From contig NZ_JARGNB010000001.1 in NCBI RefSeq assembly GCF_030167915.1, positions 744,001 through 808,000 of the forward strand: a DNA stretch of 64,000 bases, given 5' to 3'. Of the stretch, positions 37,462 to 46,705 are shown one piece after another. Below the pieces are notes generated by a model that saw only the letters and a list, made by a program, of their open reading frames with translations, did no database searches and had not been told where the DNA came from. This DNA is from Aquabacterium humicola. Its GTDB lineage: Bacteria > Pseudomonadota > Gammaproteobacteria > Burkholderiales > Burkholderiaceae_C. Position numbers and translations under genes: made by a program. Every line of letters starts with the position of its first letter. The stretch's first letter is position 1.

Positions 37462-37578
37462 CGATCGTTCCTTGAACTCGGAGTGGGTGGCTGGACGCAA
37501 CGCCTGCAGCGGGACGTTCGCTCGGCGCAGGAACCACGCGCGCCTCCGTGGCGCGCTTGTCGAATGTTAGTTCGGTCG

Positions 37579-37597
37579 CCGAAGCAATGAACTTCGG
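37579..37597. promoter_or_regulatory. Inverted repeat upstream of the GH51 unit
   Basis: CCGAAG-CAATGAA-CTTCGG, a perfect 6-bp inverted repeat with 7-bp spacing, lies in the only sizeable gap between the two hydrolase units, about 118 bp before the GH51 ATG. It is a candidate operator. I cannot match it to a known regulator. Confidence 0.35.
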
Positions 37598-37632
37598 GCA
37601 AACACCAGATCACGCAGCGAATCGCCGCCGCG

Positions 37633-39273
37633 TCAGGCGCCGAGGCCGCGGTAGGCGAAGCGTGTCAGGCGCACGTCGCCCTGCCCCGCCGCGATCAACG
37701 CGATGCGCAGGCTGAGGAAGCCGCCGAAGACGTTCTGGTGGAAGCCGGACACCTCCATCTGCCACGGGTGCCGGACCCACGGGCCGTCGCCGGCCGCGTG
37801 GTGGAAGGTGACGATGTGCTCGCGGTTGCTCACCTTCAGGCGGTGGCGCCGGCCGCTCGCCGCCTGCCGCATCCAGGCCTGCTCCTGGCCGTACTGCCAG
37901 GTGCGCAGCTGCCCTTCGCCGATGCCGATGCCGACGAAGCCGCGGGCGTCGTAGAAGAGCGCCAGGCCGCCCACCGCCTGGCCGCTCACTTCGAAGTCCA
38001 GCTCGGCCTCGTAGCTGCGCTCGCCCACCAGGCAGGTCAGCGGCGAGCAGTCGGCCGGGCCGCTGCCCTTGCCGCGCAGCGTCAGACCGTCGGCACCGGG
38101 GCGGGCACGCGCGAGCTCGTCCGCCGCGGCATCGAAGAAGCTCCACTGCAGGCCGAGGCGGCTGCCGCGGAAGTCGTCCGACAGCGCCAGGCCCGCGGGC
38201 CCCGCCTGGCCGCCGCGCGGCTTGCGCAGGGGCCGGTCGAGCGTGCCGCCCCTGGCCCGCAGCCAGCCGTCGGCCGTCCACTCGACGGGCTCCAGCAGCG
38301 TCTGCCGGCCCAGCGTGCGAAAGCCGTTCTCGTAGCCGTGGTAGACCATCCACCAGTCGCCGGCCGGGCCTTCGACGACGCTGGCATGGCCACGCGACCA
38401 CCAGGGCTCGCCGGCACTTCGCGTGCGCACGATCGGGTTGAACGGGCAGTCCTGCCACGGCCCGTGGACCGATCGCGCACGCGCGACGGTGACCATGTGG
38501 CTGGTCGGCGGCCCGCTGGTGCCGCCGACCGCAGAGATCATGTAGAACCAGTCGCCCCGGCGCAGCAGCTTCGGCCCCTCGGGCGCGAACATCTCGACCT
38601 CCCAGTCGGGCGGGTACTGCCACGGGGTGTGCGCGTGCTCGAGCGCGCCGACGGTGGACAGGCCGTCGTCGGCGAGGCCGACGCGGCGGAAGCCGTTGAC
38701 GAACAGGTGGCGCCTGCCGTCCTCGCCGACGACGTGGCCGGGGTCGATGCAGCCGTCCAGGCCGAGGTCGATCGGCTCGCTCCAGGGGCCGCGGATGTTG
38801 TCCGCATGCACGACGAAGGTCGCCGTGCGGTTCGGCTGCAACACCGGGATGTAGAGGAAGTAGCGGCCGCCGTGCTTGACCAGGTCCATCGCCCAGACGG
38901 TGCCGATGGGCTTGTTCAGCGCGGCGGTGATCGGCGTCCAGTTCACCAGGTCGCGCGAGTGCCAGATCACGGCGCCCGGCGTCGACTGGAACGACGAGAA
39001 CGTCATGTAGTAGTCGGCGCCGTCCTTCAGGATCGTCGGGTCCGGGTGGTCGCCGGGCACGATCGGATTGACGAAGCGGCCGTCGCCGAGGTCCGCGCGG
39101 CGCTGGCCTTCGATGCCGCGGCCGAAGCGCGGCGCCGCGGCGCACGCCGCCGCGGCCGGCGCGGCGGCCGTTGCCGGCCCCCCGGCCGTGCCGGCCGTGC
39201 CGGCCGCGCCGGCAAGTGCGGCCTTCATCGCGCGGCGCCGCGCGCTGGACGGCAGCGTCGTGCGATCGCTCAT
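37633..39273 (-). CDS. GH43 arabinosidase/xylosidase with C-terminal beta-sandwich
   Basis: A 546-residue GH43 enzyme with an Ala-rich exported N-terminus (ARRRAMKAALAGAAGTAGTA). The five-bladed propeller begins FVNPIVPGDHPDPTIL with the general-base Asp78. A C-terminal domain from about 350 (LSDDFRGSRLGLQWSFFDA) is the beta-sandwich seen in GH43_12-like proteins. It is the last gene of the receptor unit and overlaps GH95 by 4 bp. The activity is probably alpha-L-arabinofuranosidase or beta-xylosidase; sequence reading alone does not decide. Confidence 0.9.
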   Translation of the reverse strand: MSDRTTLPSSARRRAMKAALAGAAGTAGTAGGPATAAAPAAAACAAAPRFGRGIEGQRRADLGDGRFVNPIVPGDHPDPTILKDGADYYMTFSSFQSTPGAVIWHSRDLVNWTPITAALNKPIGTVWAMDLVKHGGRYFLYIPVLQPNRTATFVVHADNIRGPWSEPIDLGLDGCIDPGHVVGEDGRRHLFVNGFRRVGLADDGLSTVGALEHAHTPWQYPPDWEVEMFAPEGPKLLRRGDWFYMISAVGGTSGPPTSHMVTVARARSVHGPWQDCPFNPIVRTRSAGEPWWSRGHASVVEGPAGDWWMVYHGYENGFRTLGRQTLLEPVEWTADGWLRARGGTLDRPLRKPRGGQAGPAGLALSDDFRGSRLGLQWSFFDAAADELARARPGADGLTLRGKGSGPADCSPLTCLVGERSYEAELDFEVSGQAVGGLALFYDARGFVGIGIGEGQLRTWQYGQEQAWMRQAASGRRHRLKVSNREHIVTFHHAAGDGPWVRHPWQMEVSGFHQNVFGGFLSLRIALIAAGQGDVRLTRFAYRGLGA

Positions 39274-41750
39274 GCCGCAGCCTTGAAGTCATCCGCGGTC
39301 AAGCGGCCCTGGCCGCGTGCATCCAGCGTCATGCCGAGCCGCTGGCCGCGGTAGCGCAGCGCCACCGCCGCCCGCGCCGGGCCGCGCAGTTGCAGCCGGT
39401 GAAGCTGCCCGCCGCGCCAGTCGACATCGAGCTCGAGCCCGCCGTGCGCCCGCACGCCGTGCAGCCGGCCCTGCGGCCAGGCGCGTGGCAGCGCGGGCAG
39501 CAGGTGCACCTCGCCGCCCCAGGATTGCACGATCATCTCCAGGATGCCCGCCGCGCCGCCGAAGTTGCCGTCGATCTGGAACGGCGGGTGCGCGTCGAAC
39601 ATGTTCGGGTAGGTGCGCCGCGGCCCCAGCAGGCCCTGCAGGATCTTGTAGGCGCGCTCGCCGTCGCCCAGCCGCGCCCACAGCGCCAGCCGCCACGCGG
39701 TCGCCCAGCCGGTGCTCTCGTCGCCGCGCGCGTTCAACGTGACGCGCGCCGCCTGCGCCAGCGCGGGCGTGTCGCGCACGTTGACCTGGCCGCTGGGGTA
39801 GACCGCGTACAGGTGCGAGACATGGCGGTGCTGCTGATCGGCCGCGATCGCGTCCCAGTCGTCCAGCCATTCCTGCAGCTGGCCCTGCGCGCCGATGCGG
39901 TCGGCCGGCAGGCGCGCGCGCGCCTGGCGCAGGGCCTCGGCGAACGGAGGGTCGGCGTCGCCCAGCGTGGACTGCGCCTCGAGCGTCGCGTCGAACAGGT
40001 CGCGCAGGATCTGGCTGTCCATCGCCGGGCCGGCGCACAGCGCGACCTGGGGGTGATGCTCGTTCTCGGGCGAGATCGACGGCGACGTGACGAGGCCGCG
40101 GCCCTTCGGGTCCTCGATCAGCGTGTCGAGGAAGAACAGCGAGGCGCCCTTCAGCAGCGGCGCCAGCCGGCGCAGCAGCGCGGGGTCGGGCTGGTAGCGG
40201 CAGGCCTCCCAGAGTGTCGTGCACAGCCACGCGCCGCCGGTGGGCCACATGCCCCACAGCGGGCCGTCGATTGGCGCGGTGGCGCGCCACAGGTCGGTGT
40301 TGTGGTGCGCGACCCAGCCGCGCGCGCCGTAGCTGTCGCGCGCGGTGCGCGCGCCGGTGACCGCGAGGTCCTCGACCATCTTCAGCAGCGGCTCGACGCA
40401 CTCGAAGAGGTTCGCCGGCCCGGCGGGCCAGTAGTTCATCTCGGTGTTGATGTTGATCGTGTACTTGCCTTCCCAGGGCGGGTGCAGCACCTCGTTCCAC
40501 ACCCCCTGCAGGTTGGCCGGCTGGCTGCCCGGCCGCGAGCAGGACAGCAGAAGATAACGCGCATACTGCACGTACAGCGCCGCCAGCGCCGCATCGGCCG
40601 CGCGCGGCACCCCGGTGATGCGGGCGTGCGTGGGCTTCGCGTCGGCCTCGTGGCCGCCGAGGTCGATGTGCAGGCGGCGGAACAGCGCGCGGTGGCTGCG
40701 CACGTGGTCGATGCGCAGCTTGTCGTACGGCTTGAGCGCCGCCGCGGCGGTGCGCCGGCGCACGGCGGCCACGGGGTCGCCGCTCACATCCCGGTAGTTG
40801 ACGTAGCTGGTCTCGCCCGCGATCACCAGCATCAGCCGACGCGCGCCGCGCACGCGCAGCCGATCGCCGGCGGCCTCGATGCGCCCGTCGCCGACCGCCT
40901 GCACGCGCAGCGCGTAGCGCAGCTGGCCGGGGATGCCGAAGGCCGCGACGTTGCGGCCCTCGACCAGCAGCGCGTCGCGGCCGTCGGCGCGGATCGCCAG
41001 CGTCGGCGGGCGCTTCCCGGCCTCGAGCGACTCGCGGTGATGCCACGGCGCGCCGACGTAGACGACGCCGTGTGCATCGTGCCTGGTGTCGCCGAAGCCG
41101 CCGTAGGGCTGGTAGTCGGCGTGGCGGTAGCCGAGGTCGAGGTCGATCGTGCCCTCGCCCTCGATCTCCAGGCGCATCACCGCCACCTGGTCGGGCACGC
41201 TGCAGAAGACTTCGCGCCGATGGCGCCCACCGCCGTCGATGAAGGTCGTGACGGCGACGGCGCTGTCGAGGTCGAGGCTGCGGCGCAGTCGGGCCGCGCC
41301 GGTGACGCCGGGAAAGTCCAGCAGCAGGTCGCCGGCGCTGCTGAAGGGCATCTGCTTCAGGGGCTTGCCCATCAGCGCCGCCGACACCAGCTCGTTGGCC
41401 TCGCTCCACTTGGCCTGCGCGATCAGCTGGCGCACCCGGGGCAGCGCCTCGCGGAAGGCGGGGTTGTCCTGCACATAGGGGCCGCCGCCGTAGAGCGTGT
41501 CGATGTTGAGCTGCAGCCGCTCCTGCGCGGGGCGGCCGAAGACCATCGCGCCGAGGCGCGCGTTGCCCACCGGCAGCGCCTCGATCCAGGGGCCGGCGGG
41601 CTGGTCGTACCAGAGGCTCAGCGCGTCGTCGCCGAGGCGCGCGGCGCCGCTGGCCGCCAGGGCCGGCAGCGCCGACAGCAGCGTGCTGCCGAGCGCCGCC
41701 GTGGCCACGAAGCCGCGGCGGGTCGTCTCGAAGGGGTTCATCGTGGTCAT
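39270..41750 (-). CDS. GH95 alpha-L-fucosidase
   Basis: An 826-residue GH95 enzyme with a twin-arginine signal (ETTRRGFVATAALGSTLLSA). Family blocks include LWYDQPAGPWIEALPVGNARLGAMV at the start, NTEMNYWPA, SPENEHHP, HVSHLYAVYP and the IDGNFGG segment near residue 725 that carries the catalytic base/activating Asp. GH95 enzymes cleave alpha-1,2-linked L-fucose, the exact linkage in fucosylated xyloglucan, and a GH95 is part of the Cellvibrio xyloglucan locus. The ATG is 9 nt after the GH74 stop. Alpha-L-galactosidase activity is also known in the family. Confidence 0.93.
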   Translation of the reverse strand: MTTMNPFETTRRGFVATAALGSTLLSALPALAASGAARLGDDALSLWYDQPAGPWIEALPVGNARLGAMVFGRPAQERLQLNIDTLYGGGPYVQDNPAFREALPRVRQLIAQAKWSEANELVSAALMGKPLKQMPFSSAGDLLLDFPGVTGAARLRRSLDLDSAVAVTTFIDGGGRHRREVFCSVPDQVAVMRLEIEGEGTIDLDLGYRHADYQPYGGFGDTRHDAHGVVYVGAPWHHRESLEAGKRPPTLAIRADGRDALLVEGRNVAAFGIPGQLRYALRVQAVGDGRIEAAGDRLRVRGARRLMLVIAGETSYVNYRDVSGDPVAAVRRRTAAAALKPYDKLRIDHVRSHRALFRRLHIDLGGHEADAKPTHARITGVPRAADAALAALYVQYARYLLLSCSRPGSQPANLQGVWNEVLHPPWEGKYTININTEMNYWPAGPANLFECVEPLLKMVEDLAVTGARTARDSYGARGWVAHHNTDLWRATAPIDGPLWGMWPTGGAWLCTTLWEACRYQPDPALLRRLAPLLKGASLFFLDTLIEDPKGRGLVTSPSISPENEHHPQVALCAGPAMDSQILRDLFDATLEAQSTLGDADPPFAEALRQARARLPADRIGAQGQLQEWLDDWDAIAADQQHRHVSHLYAVYPSGQVNVRDTPALAQAARVTLNARGDESTGWATAWRLALWARLGDGERAYKILQGLLGPRRTYPNMFDAHPPFQIDGNFGGAAGILEMIVQSWGGEVHLLPALPRAWPQGRLHGVRAHGGLELDVDWRGGQLHRLQLRGPARAAVALRYRGQRLGMTLDARGQGRLTADDFKAAA

Positions 41751-41758
41751 GTCGTCGT

Positions 41759-44338
41759 TCAGCGATCGCCGACCATCACGCCGCGGCAGCCGGTGCCGAG
41801 GTAGACGCGGCCGAACTGGCGGGCATCGCCGGTGATCCAGTTGACGGCGCCGAACTGGTGGGTGGCGTCGGAGATCCGGACCCAGCTCGCCGCCTTGTCG
41901 TCGGAGCGCCAGAGGCCGTAGAGGCCGTTCACGCTGCCGGCCAGGAAGAGCGCCGGGTAGGCCTGGCCCGGCGCCGGCGCGCCGTAGCCGACGGCGACGG
42001 CCAGGTCGACGCCGGCCACCTTGACCGGCGCCGCGCCGGGGCCGTCGAAGTGCCTGAGCCCGGTGGGCGTGGCCAGCCAGAGGTCGCGCCGCTTCCCGCC
42101 GGGCACCGACAGCAGCCGGTGCTGCGCGGCCCACGGCGGCAGCTTGTCGAGCCCGCTGGCGGTCGCGCTGAAGGTCTTGCCGCCATCGGTGCTCTCGAGC
42201 AGCCGGCCTTCGGCGACGTCGTAGGTGTAGAAGGCGCCGTCGACGGCGCGATCGGCCACCGGGCGCGGGAAGTCGGCACTGAAGCCGGCGCCCGCCAGCG
42301 GGTAGCCGCCGGACGCGTGCCAGCTGCGACCGCCGTCGGCCGAATGGAACGCCCGCGCGCCGGCAGGCACCCACACCATCGAGGTCGCCTTCGCCGAGAT
42401 CGCGATGAGGCCGTTGTCGTCCTGGGCCGTCCCCGCCGGCCGCGCGGCCATCGCCGCCCAGGTGATGCCGTTGTCGCGCGACAGGTAGGCGCCGCCCTGG
42501 TTCCAGCTGCGGTAGCTGGCGTAGACGACGACGTCCGGCTCGAGCTCGGCGACGTCGACGCTCAGGCCGCTGACGTGCGAGGGGAAGTGGCCGCTGTTGT
42601 CGCTGAAGTCGTTGCTGCCGTAGCGGATGCCGCCGACGTCGCCCATCGTCGCCAGCACCTGCGCGCCCTTGCGCGGCGACACCAGGCTGGTGATGCAGGT
42701 TTCCTCCAGTCCGTCGACGCCGGGCAGCCAGTCGAGCGCGGTGGCCTTCAGGTTCGTGGTCTCCCAGATGCCGCCGCCGGTGTTGAACATCGCGTGGCCG
42801 TCGTCGAAGGGATCGATCGCGACATCGGTCATCCAGTGGCCGAGCCGGCCGTTCGCCAGCGTGCCGCCTTCGCTGGCGGTGATCCAGGCGTGGCGCGGCG
42901 CCGTGCGCGTGCTGCGCGCCGCCAGCGCGGTCCAGGTCAGGCCGCCATCGGTGGAGCGGTAGACGTCGTCGCCGATGGCCCAGCGATCGAGCGTGGCGAC
43001 GACGACGAGCTGCGGATGGCTCGCGCTCACCGCGATGCCGCCGTAGCCGAACGCGATGCCCGCGGGGTTGGGAACGGACGGCGTGATATTGCGCCAGGTG
43101 AGCGTGCGCGTATCGAGCTTCCAGACCGCGCCGTCGGTGACGCCGTTGGGCCCCAGCCCGTTGCCGTAGCTGAGGTAGAGCTGGCCGTCGCCGGCGAGCG
43201 TGCCCTGCAGCGGCATCAGGCCGCCGGGCCCGCCGGGCACCGCGCTCCAGGTGGTGCCGGCATCGGTGGAGCGGTACAGGCTCGGACCGCTGGTCGTCGC
43301 GACGCCGGCGTAGCCCACCGGCGTCGGCGCGCCCGCGCGGCCGCTCGAACGGTCGAAGACGACGAAGGTGGTGGCCCGGGGCGCGAAGCCGGGCACCGGC
43401 GCCCAGCTGGCGCCGCCGTCGCTCGATCGGTAGAGCCCGTCCTGGAAGGTGCCCAGCAACAGCACCGAGCCGAGGTGGGGGTCGACCACCAGGCGTTCAC
43501 CGGTGCCGCGGCCATCGCTGTTGCCGCCCATCTTGAGGGTCAGCGGCGTGCGCTGCCAGGTGCGGCCGCGGTCCGACGAGCGGAAGATGGTCGCCGCGCG
43601 GCCCCAGTCGGGCAGGTACATGCCGGTGGCGATGACCACCTTGTTGCCATCGTTGGGGTCCAGCGCGACCGAGGCGATGCCCTGCGAGTCGGCGTCGTCG
43701 CGGCCGAAGTGATCGTTCAGCGGCACCCAGGTCGTCGAGCCGGGATCGCGGCGGTACAGGCCGCCGACGTCGGTGCGGGCATAGGCCAGGCCCTGCACCG
43801 CGGGGTGGAACTCGATGCCGCTGACATAGCCGCCGCCGCCCCAGCGGGCGTTGGTCCAGCGCATCGGCCGCGTGCCGGTGTCGGCGGCGACGACGACGCT
43901 GAGCTCGCGGCTGTCGCTCTGGCTGCCGTCGCTGGCGGTGACGGTGAGCTCATAGGCGTTCGCGGCGGCGGGCGCGGTCTTGAAGCGCAGCGCGCCGCTG
44001 GTGGCATCGATCGTGAACAGCGCCGCGTCGCGGCCCGAGATCGCGTAGGTGACGGACTGGCCGTCGGCATCGGCGGCGCGGGCGGTGTAGACGGTGCCGG
44101 TGGCGCCGACCCACGCCGAGGCCATCGTGCCGGAGCTCAGCACCGGGGCGGCGTTGTTGGGCGCCGGCGGCGGTGGCGTCGGTGCCGAAGGCGCCGGGGG
44201 CGGCGCGGGCGGCGCGCCGGTGGTGCCCCCGCCCCCGCCGCCCCCGCAGCCCGCGAGCGCCATCAGCGTGGCCAGCGCGGCCAGCGTCGCGCCGCGGCGC
44301 ATCGCCGTGGCGCGCCGTCGATCGGTGGGGCCGCTCAT
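41759..44338 (-). CDS. GH74 endo-xyloglucanase lipoprotein with cadherin-like domain
   Basis: An 859-residue GH74 enzyme. The N-terminus ends in a lipobox (LMALAGC) followed by a Gly run and a Pro-rich linker, so the enzyme is probably membrane-anchored, likely at the cell surface. Residues about 70-140 resemble a cadherin-like repeat (AADADGQSVTYAISG ... ATSGALRF). Two seven-bladed propellers with many Asp-box motifs (SSDRGRTW, STDAGTTW, SRDNGITW) follow; the catalytic Asp is in ARTDVGGLYR near residue 193. It cuts the xyloglucan backbone and defines the substrate of the locus. The ATG overlaps the transporter stop by 4 bp; an ATG at 44302 is an alternative. Confidence 0.93.
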   Translation of the reverse strand: MSGPTDRRRATAMRRGATLAALATLMALAGCGGGGGGGTTGAPPAPPPAPSAPTPPPPAPNNAAPVLSSGTMASAWVGATGTVYTARAADADGQSVTYAISGRDAALFTIDATSGALRFKTAPAAANAYELTVTASDGSQSDSRELSVVVAADTGTRPMRWTNARWGGGGYVSGIEFHPAVQGLAYARTDVGGLYRRDPGSTTWVPLNDHFGRDDADSQGIASVALDPNDGNKVVIATGMYLPDWGRAATIFRSSDRGRTWQRTPLTLKMGGNSDGRGTGERLVVDPHLGSVLLLGTFQDGLYRSSDGGASWAPVPGFAPRATTFVVFDRSSGRAGAPTPVGYAGVATTSGPSLYRSTDAGTTWSAVPGGPGGLMPLQGTLAGDGQLYLSYGNGLGPNGVTDGAVWKLDTRTLTWRNITPSVPNPAGIAFGYGGIAVSASHPQLVVVATLDRWAIGDDVYRSTDGGLTWTALAARSTRTAPRHAWITASEGGTLANGRLGHWMTDVAIDPFDDGHAMFNTGGGIWETTNLKATALDWLPGVDGLEETCITSLVSPRKGAQVLATMGDVGGIRYGSNDFSDNSGHFPSHVSGLSVDVAELEPDVVVYASYRSWNQGGAYLSRDNGITWAAMAARPAGTAQDDNGLIAISAKATSMVWVPAGARAFHSADGGRSWHASGGYPLAGAGFSADFPRPVADRAVDGAFYTYDVAEGRLLESTDGGKTFSATASGLDKLPPWAAQHRLLSVPGGKRRDLWLATPTGLRHFDGPGAAPVKVAGVDLAVAVGYGAPAPGQAYPALFLAGSVNGLYGLWRSDDKAASWVRISDATHQFGAVNWITGDARQFGRVYLGTGCRGVMVGDR

Positions 44339-45756
44339 ACCGTGCCGCGCCGCGCTTCGAGCTGCAGGCGGATCTCGTGCACACGCGCCTCGTCGAGCTT
44401 GAAGCGCGAGACGAGGAACAGCGCGATCAACAGGCCGATCACCGGCACGCCGGACATCAGCAGCCGCATCACCAGGATGACGTTCTCGTCCTGCGGCCCC
44501 TGGATCTGCGAATCGAAGCCGGTGAACTGCAGGATCCAGCCCGAGGCGCCGCTGCCGAGCGCCATGCCGGCGCGCGAGATCCACGACTGGCAGGCGGAGA
44601 ACGAGCCCTCGCGGCGCTGTTCCGTCTGCAGCTCGTCGTGGTCGACCACGTCGGCGAGCATCGAACCGTAGATGGTCCAGAAGCCGGCCCCGGTGAAGGC
44701 CACGAAGCCCGAGGCGAAGAGCTGCAGGAACGGCAGCTCGGGGTTGTAGAACCACCAGTCGCCGATGAAGGCGGCAATGGCGCCGCTCAGCACCGCCATC
44801 ATGCCGGCGCGCTTGCCCAGGCGCTTGGCGATGGCGCCGAAGAAGAAGATGCCGGCGAAGCCGAACGCCATGCCCGACAGGCCCATCGCCGAGTTCCAGC
44901 GTCCGCCCAGCGCCAGGTCGCCCTTGCAGACGTAGTAGACGGTGAGGTAGAAGCCCAGCGTGCCGACCATAGCGGTGGCCATGCCGTAAGCCATCATCGC
45001 GGACAGCAGGGTGCGGAAGGGCCTGTTGCGCAACGTGCGGTACAGCGTGTCGCGGAACGGCACTTTCGCGGTCTGGGTGATGACGACCTTCTCGTAGTAG
45101 CGCTCGCGCACCAGCAGGAACATCGCCAGCGACACCGCCACCATGATCGCGCCGAGGATCGACGTGTAGACCTGCGCGCCCTGCAGCACGTCGGGCTTGC
45201 CGTCGGGGCCGTTGAAGATCGACAGCGTCGCGAACTGCACGGCCACGAACAGCCCCAGCTCCGGCAGCTTCTGGATCGCGTTCTTGACCTGGAACACCAC
45301 GGTGCGCTCGTGGTAGTCGGGCGTCATTTCCGCGCCCAGGCTGACCCAGGGCATGTTGAAGCAGCTCATCACCGGCGCGTAGATCAGCAGCGACACCAGC
45401 ATGAAGGTGAAGTACTGCATCTCGGTCCAGCCGCGGCCGACCGCGAACAGCAGCGGCAGCCCCACGCCGGCCAGCACGCCGCCCACCAGCATGAACGGGC
45501 GCCGCCGGCCCCAGCGCGTGCGGGCGTTGTCGGACAGCCAGCCGAACATGGCGTCGGACGCGGCGTCCATCAGCGTCTTGAGCATCATCGCCGTCGAGAT
45601 CAGCCCGGGCGCCACGCCGAGGAAGATGTTGAAGACCGAATAGGCGAACGACGAGTAGAGCCAGTGCCCCCACATGTCGAGGAAGGAGCCCAGGCCGTAG
45701 CCGACCTTCTGGCTCACGGGGACCTTGTCGGTGCGGGCGGTGGCGGGCATCAGCAT
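44335..45756 (-). CDS. GPH-family sugar:cation symporter
   Basis: A 473-residue major-facilitator protein of the glycoside-pentoside-hexuronide group with about 12 hydrophobic helices. The start KVGYGLGSFLDMWGH and the DAASDAMFGWLSDNARTRWGRRRPFML loop are typical of the family. It would take small oligosaccharides or monosaccharides such as isoprimeverose, xylose or galactose from periplasm to cytosol. I prefer the ATG at 45756; the frame also opens at a TTG inside the LacI gene. It lies 10 bp after the LacI-like gene and overlaps GH74 by 4 bp. Confidence 0.92.
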   Translation of the reverse strand: MLMPATARTDKVPVSQKVGYGLGSFLDMWGHWLYSSFAYSVFNIFLGVAPGLISTAMMLKTLMDAASDAMFGWLSDNARTRWGRRRPFMLVGGVLAGVGLPLLFAVGRGWTEMQYFTFMLVSLLIYAPVMSCFNMPWVSLGAEMTPDYHERTVVFQVKNAIQKLPELGLFVAVQFATLSIFNGPDGKPDVLQGAQVYTSILGAIMVAVSLAMFLLVRERYYEKVVITQTAKVPFRDTLYRTLRNRPFRTLLSAMMAYGMATAMVGTLGFYLTVYYVCKGDLALGGRWNSAMGLSGMAFGFAGIFFFGAIAKRLGKRAGMMAVLSGAIAAFIGDWWFYNPELPFLQLFASGFVAFTGAGFWTIYGSMLADVVDHDELQTEQRREGSFSACQSWISRAGMALGSGASGWILQFTGFDSQIQGPQDENVILVMRLLMSGVPVIGLLIALFLVSRFKLDEARVHEIRLQLEARRGTV

Positions 45757-45766
45757 CTTGGCGGTC

Positions 45767-46702
45767 TCAGGCAATCGTCAGGGAATGGGCGCGCGGCGCG
45801 GCGAGCGTGGCGCCGGGAACGAGCTCGGTGGGCAGGACGATGTTCTTCGGGCGGCGCGACGTCGCGGCGCGCGACCGGGCATCGATGCACTCGACCAGCA
45901 CCTCGACGGCGCGGCGTCCCAGGTCGCGCAGCGGCTGGCGCACCGTGGCCAGGCGGGCCGCGCGCGCGAGCAGGCTGTCGTCGAAACCGATCACCGACAC
46001 ATCGGCCGGCATCCGCAGGCCGCGGGCCAGCAAGGCATCGATGCAGCCCAGCGCGGCGGCATCGCTGACGGCGAAGATCACCTCGGGCCACTCGTCGCCG
46101 CAGTGCCGCCGCAGCCAGGCCTCCAGCGCGCGGCGGCAGTCCTCGGCGCCGAAGCCGGCGCGCAGCACGTGGTCCGGCGGCGGCAGGAAGCCCGCGGCCG
46201 CGTGCGCGCGCCGGTAGCCTTGCACACGCCGCTCGGCCCCGAGCGCCCCCTCGGGGCCGGCCACGTGCAGGATGCGCCGATGGCCGCGCTGGATCAGGCG
46301 GCTGACCATCTCGAAGGCGCCGGCCTCATCGTCGGACTCGAGGTTGACCACGCCGGGAATCGCGTGGTTCGCATGCACCGAGACCACCGGCGTGCGCTCG
46401 GGCAGCCAGTCGGCGGCGTCGGGCGGCAGCAGCGGCGCCAGCATCACCAGCCCGTCGATGCGGCCGTCGCAGAAGGCGGGAATGCGCTCGCGCGCGTCGT
46501 CCCAGCTGCCGAGCGGGAACACGGTGGTGGCCTGCCCGGCCGCCGCGGCGCCGCGGACGATGCCGTTGAAGACTTCCAGGAAGTACGGGTTCGGTTCGTT
46601 GCCGACCAGCGTGGCGGCCACGCCGAGCGTGTTCATGCGCCGATGCGCCGGCGCGGCGGCGTGGGACTTGCGGGGCTTCAGGACCGTGGCCACGTCTTTC
46701 AC
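45767..46702 (-). CDS. LacI-family sugar-sensor protein lacking the DNA-binding domain
   Basis: A 311-residue protein whose body is a complete LacI/PBP1-type sugar-binding domain (TLGVAATLVGNEPNPYFLEVFNG ... ADVSVIGFDDSLLARAARLATVRQPL). The N-terminus reads MKDVATVLKPRKSHAAAPAHRR and jumps straight from the first residues of a LacI helix-turn-helix (KDVA) to the hinge. About 40 residues of the HTH are missing. The GTG start lies 3 bp after the GH1 stop, so the missing part cannot be upstream. As it stands it should not bind DNA as LacI does. It may be a decayed regulator or a repurposed sugar sensor. Confidence 0.85.
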   Translation of the reverse strand: MKDVATVLKPRKSHAAAPAHRRMNTLGVAATLVGNEPNPYFLEVFNGIVRGAAAAGQATTVFPLGSWDDARERIPAFCDGRIDGLVMLAPLLPPDAADWLPERTPVVSVHANHAIPGVVNLESDDEAGAFEMVSRLIQRGHRRILHVAGPEGALGAERRVQGYRRAHAAAGFLPPPDHVLRAGFGAEDCRRALEAWLRRHCGDEWPEVIFAVSDAAALGCIDALLARGLRMPADVSVIGFDDSLLARAARLATVRQPLRDLGRRAVEVLVECIDARSRAATSRRPKNIVLPTELVPGATLAAPRAHSLTIA

Positions 46703-46705
46703 GGC

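Noticed and set aside
46240-46265. GGCCCCGAG...CTCGGGGCC inverted repeat in the LacI-like gene, as another palindromic element
   Set aside because: It encodes the normal AGPEGALGAER segment of the family, so the symmetry is explained by codon choice.
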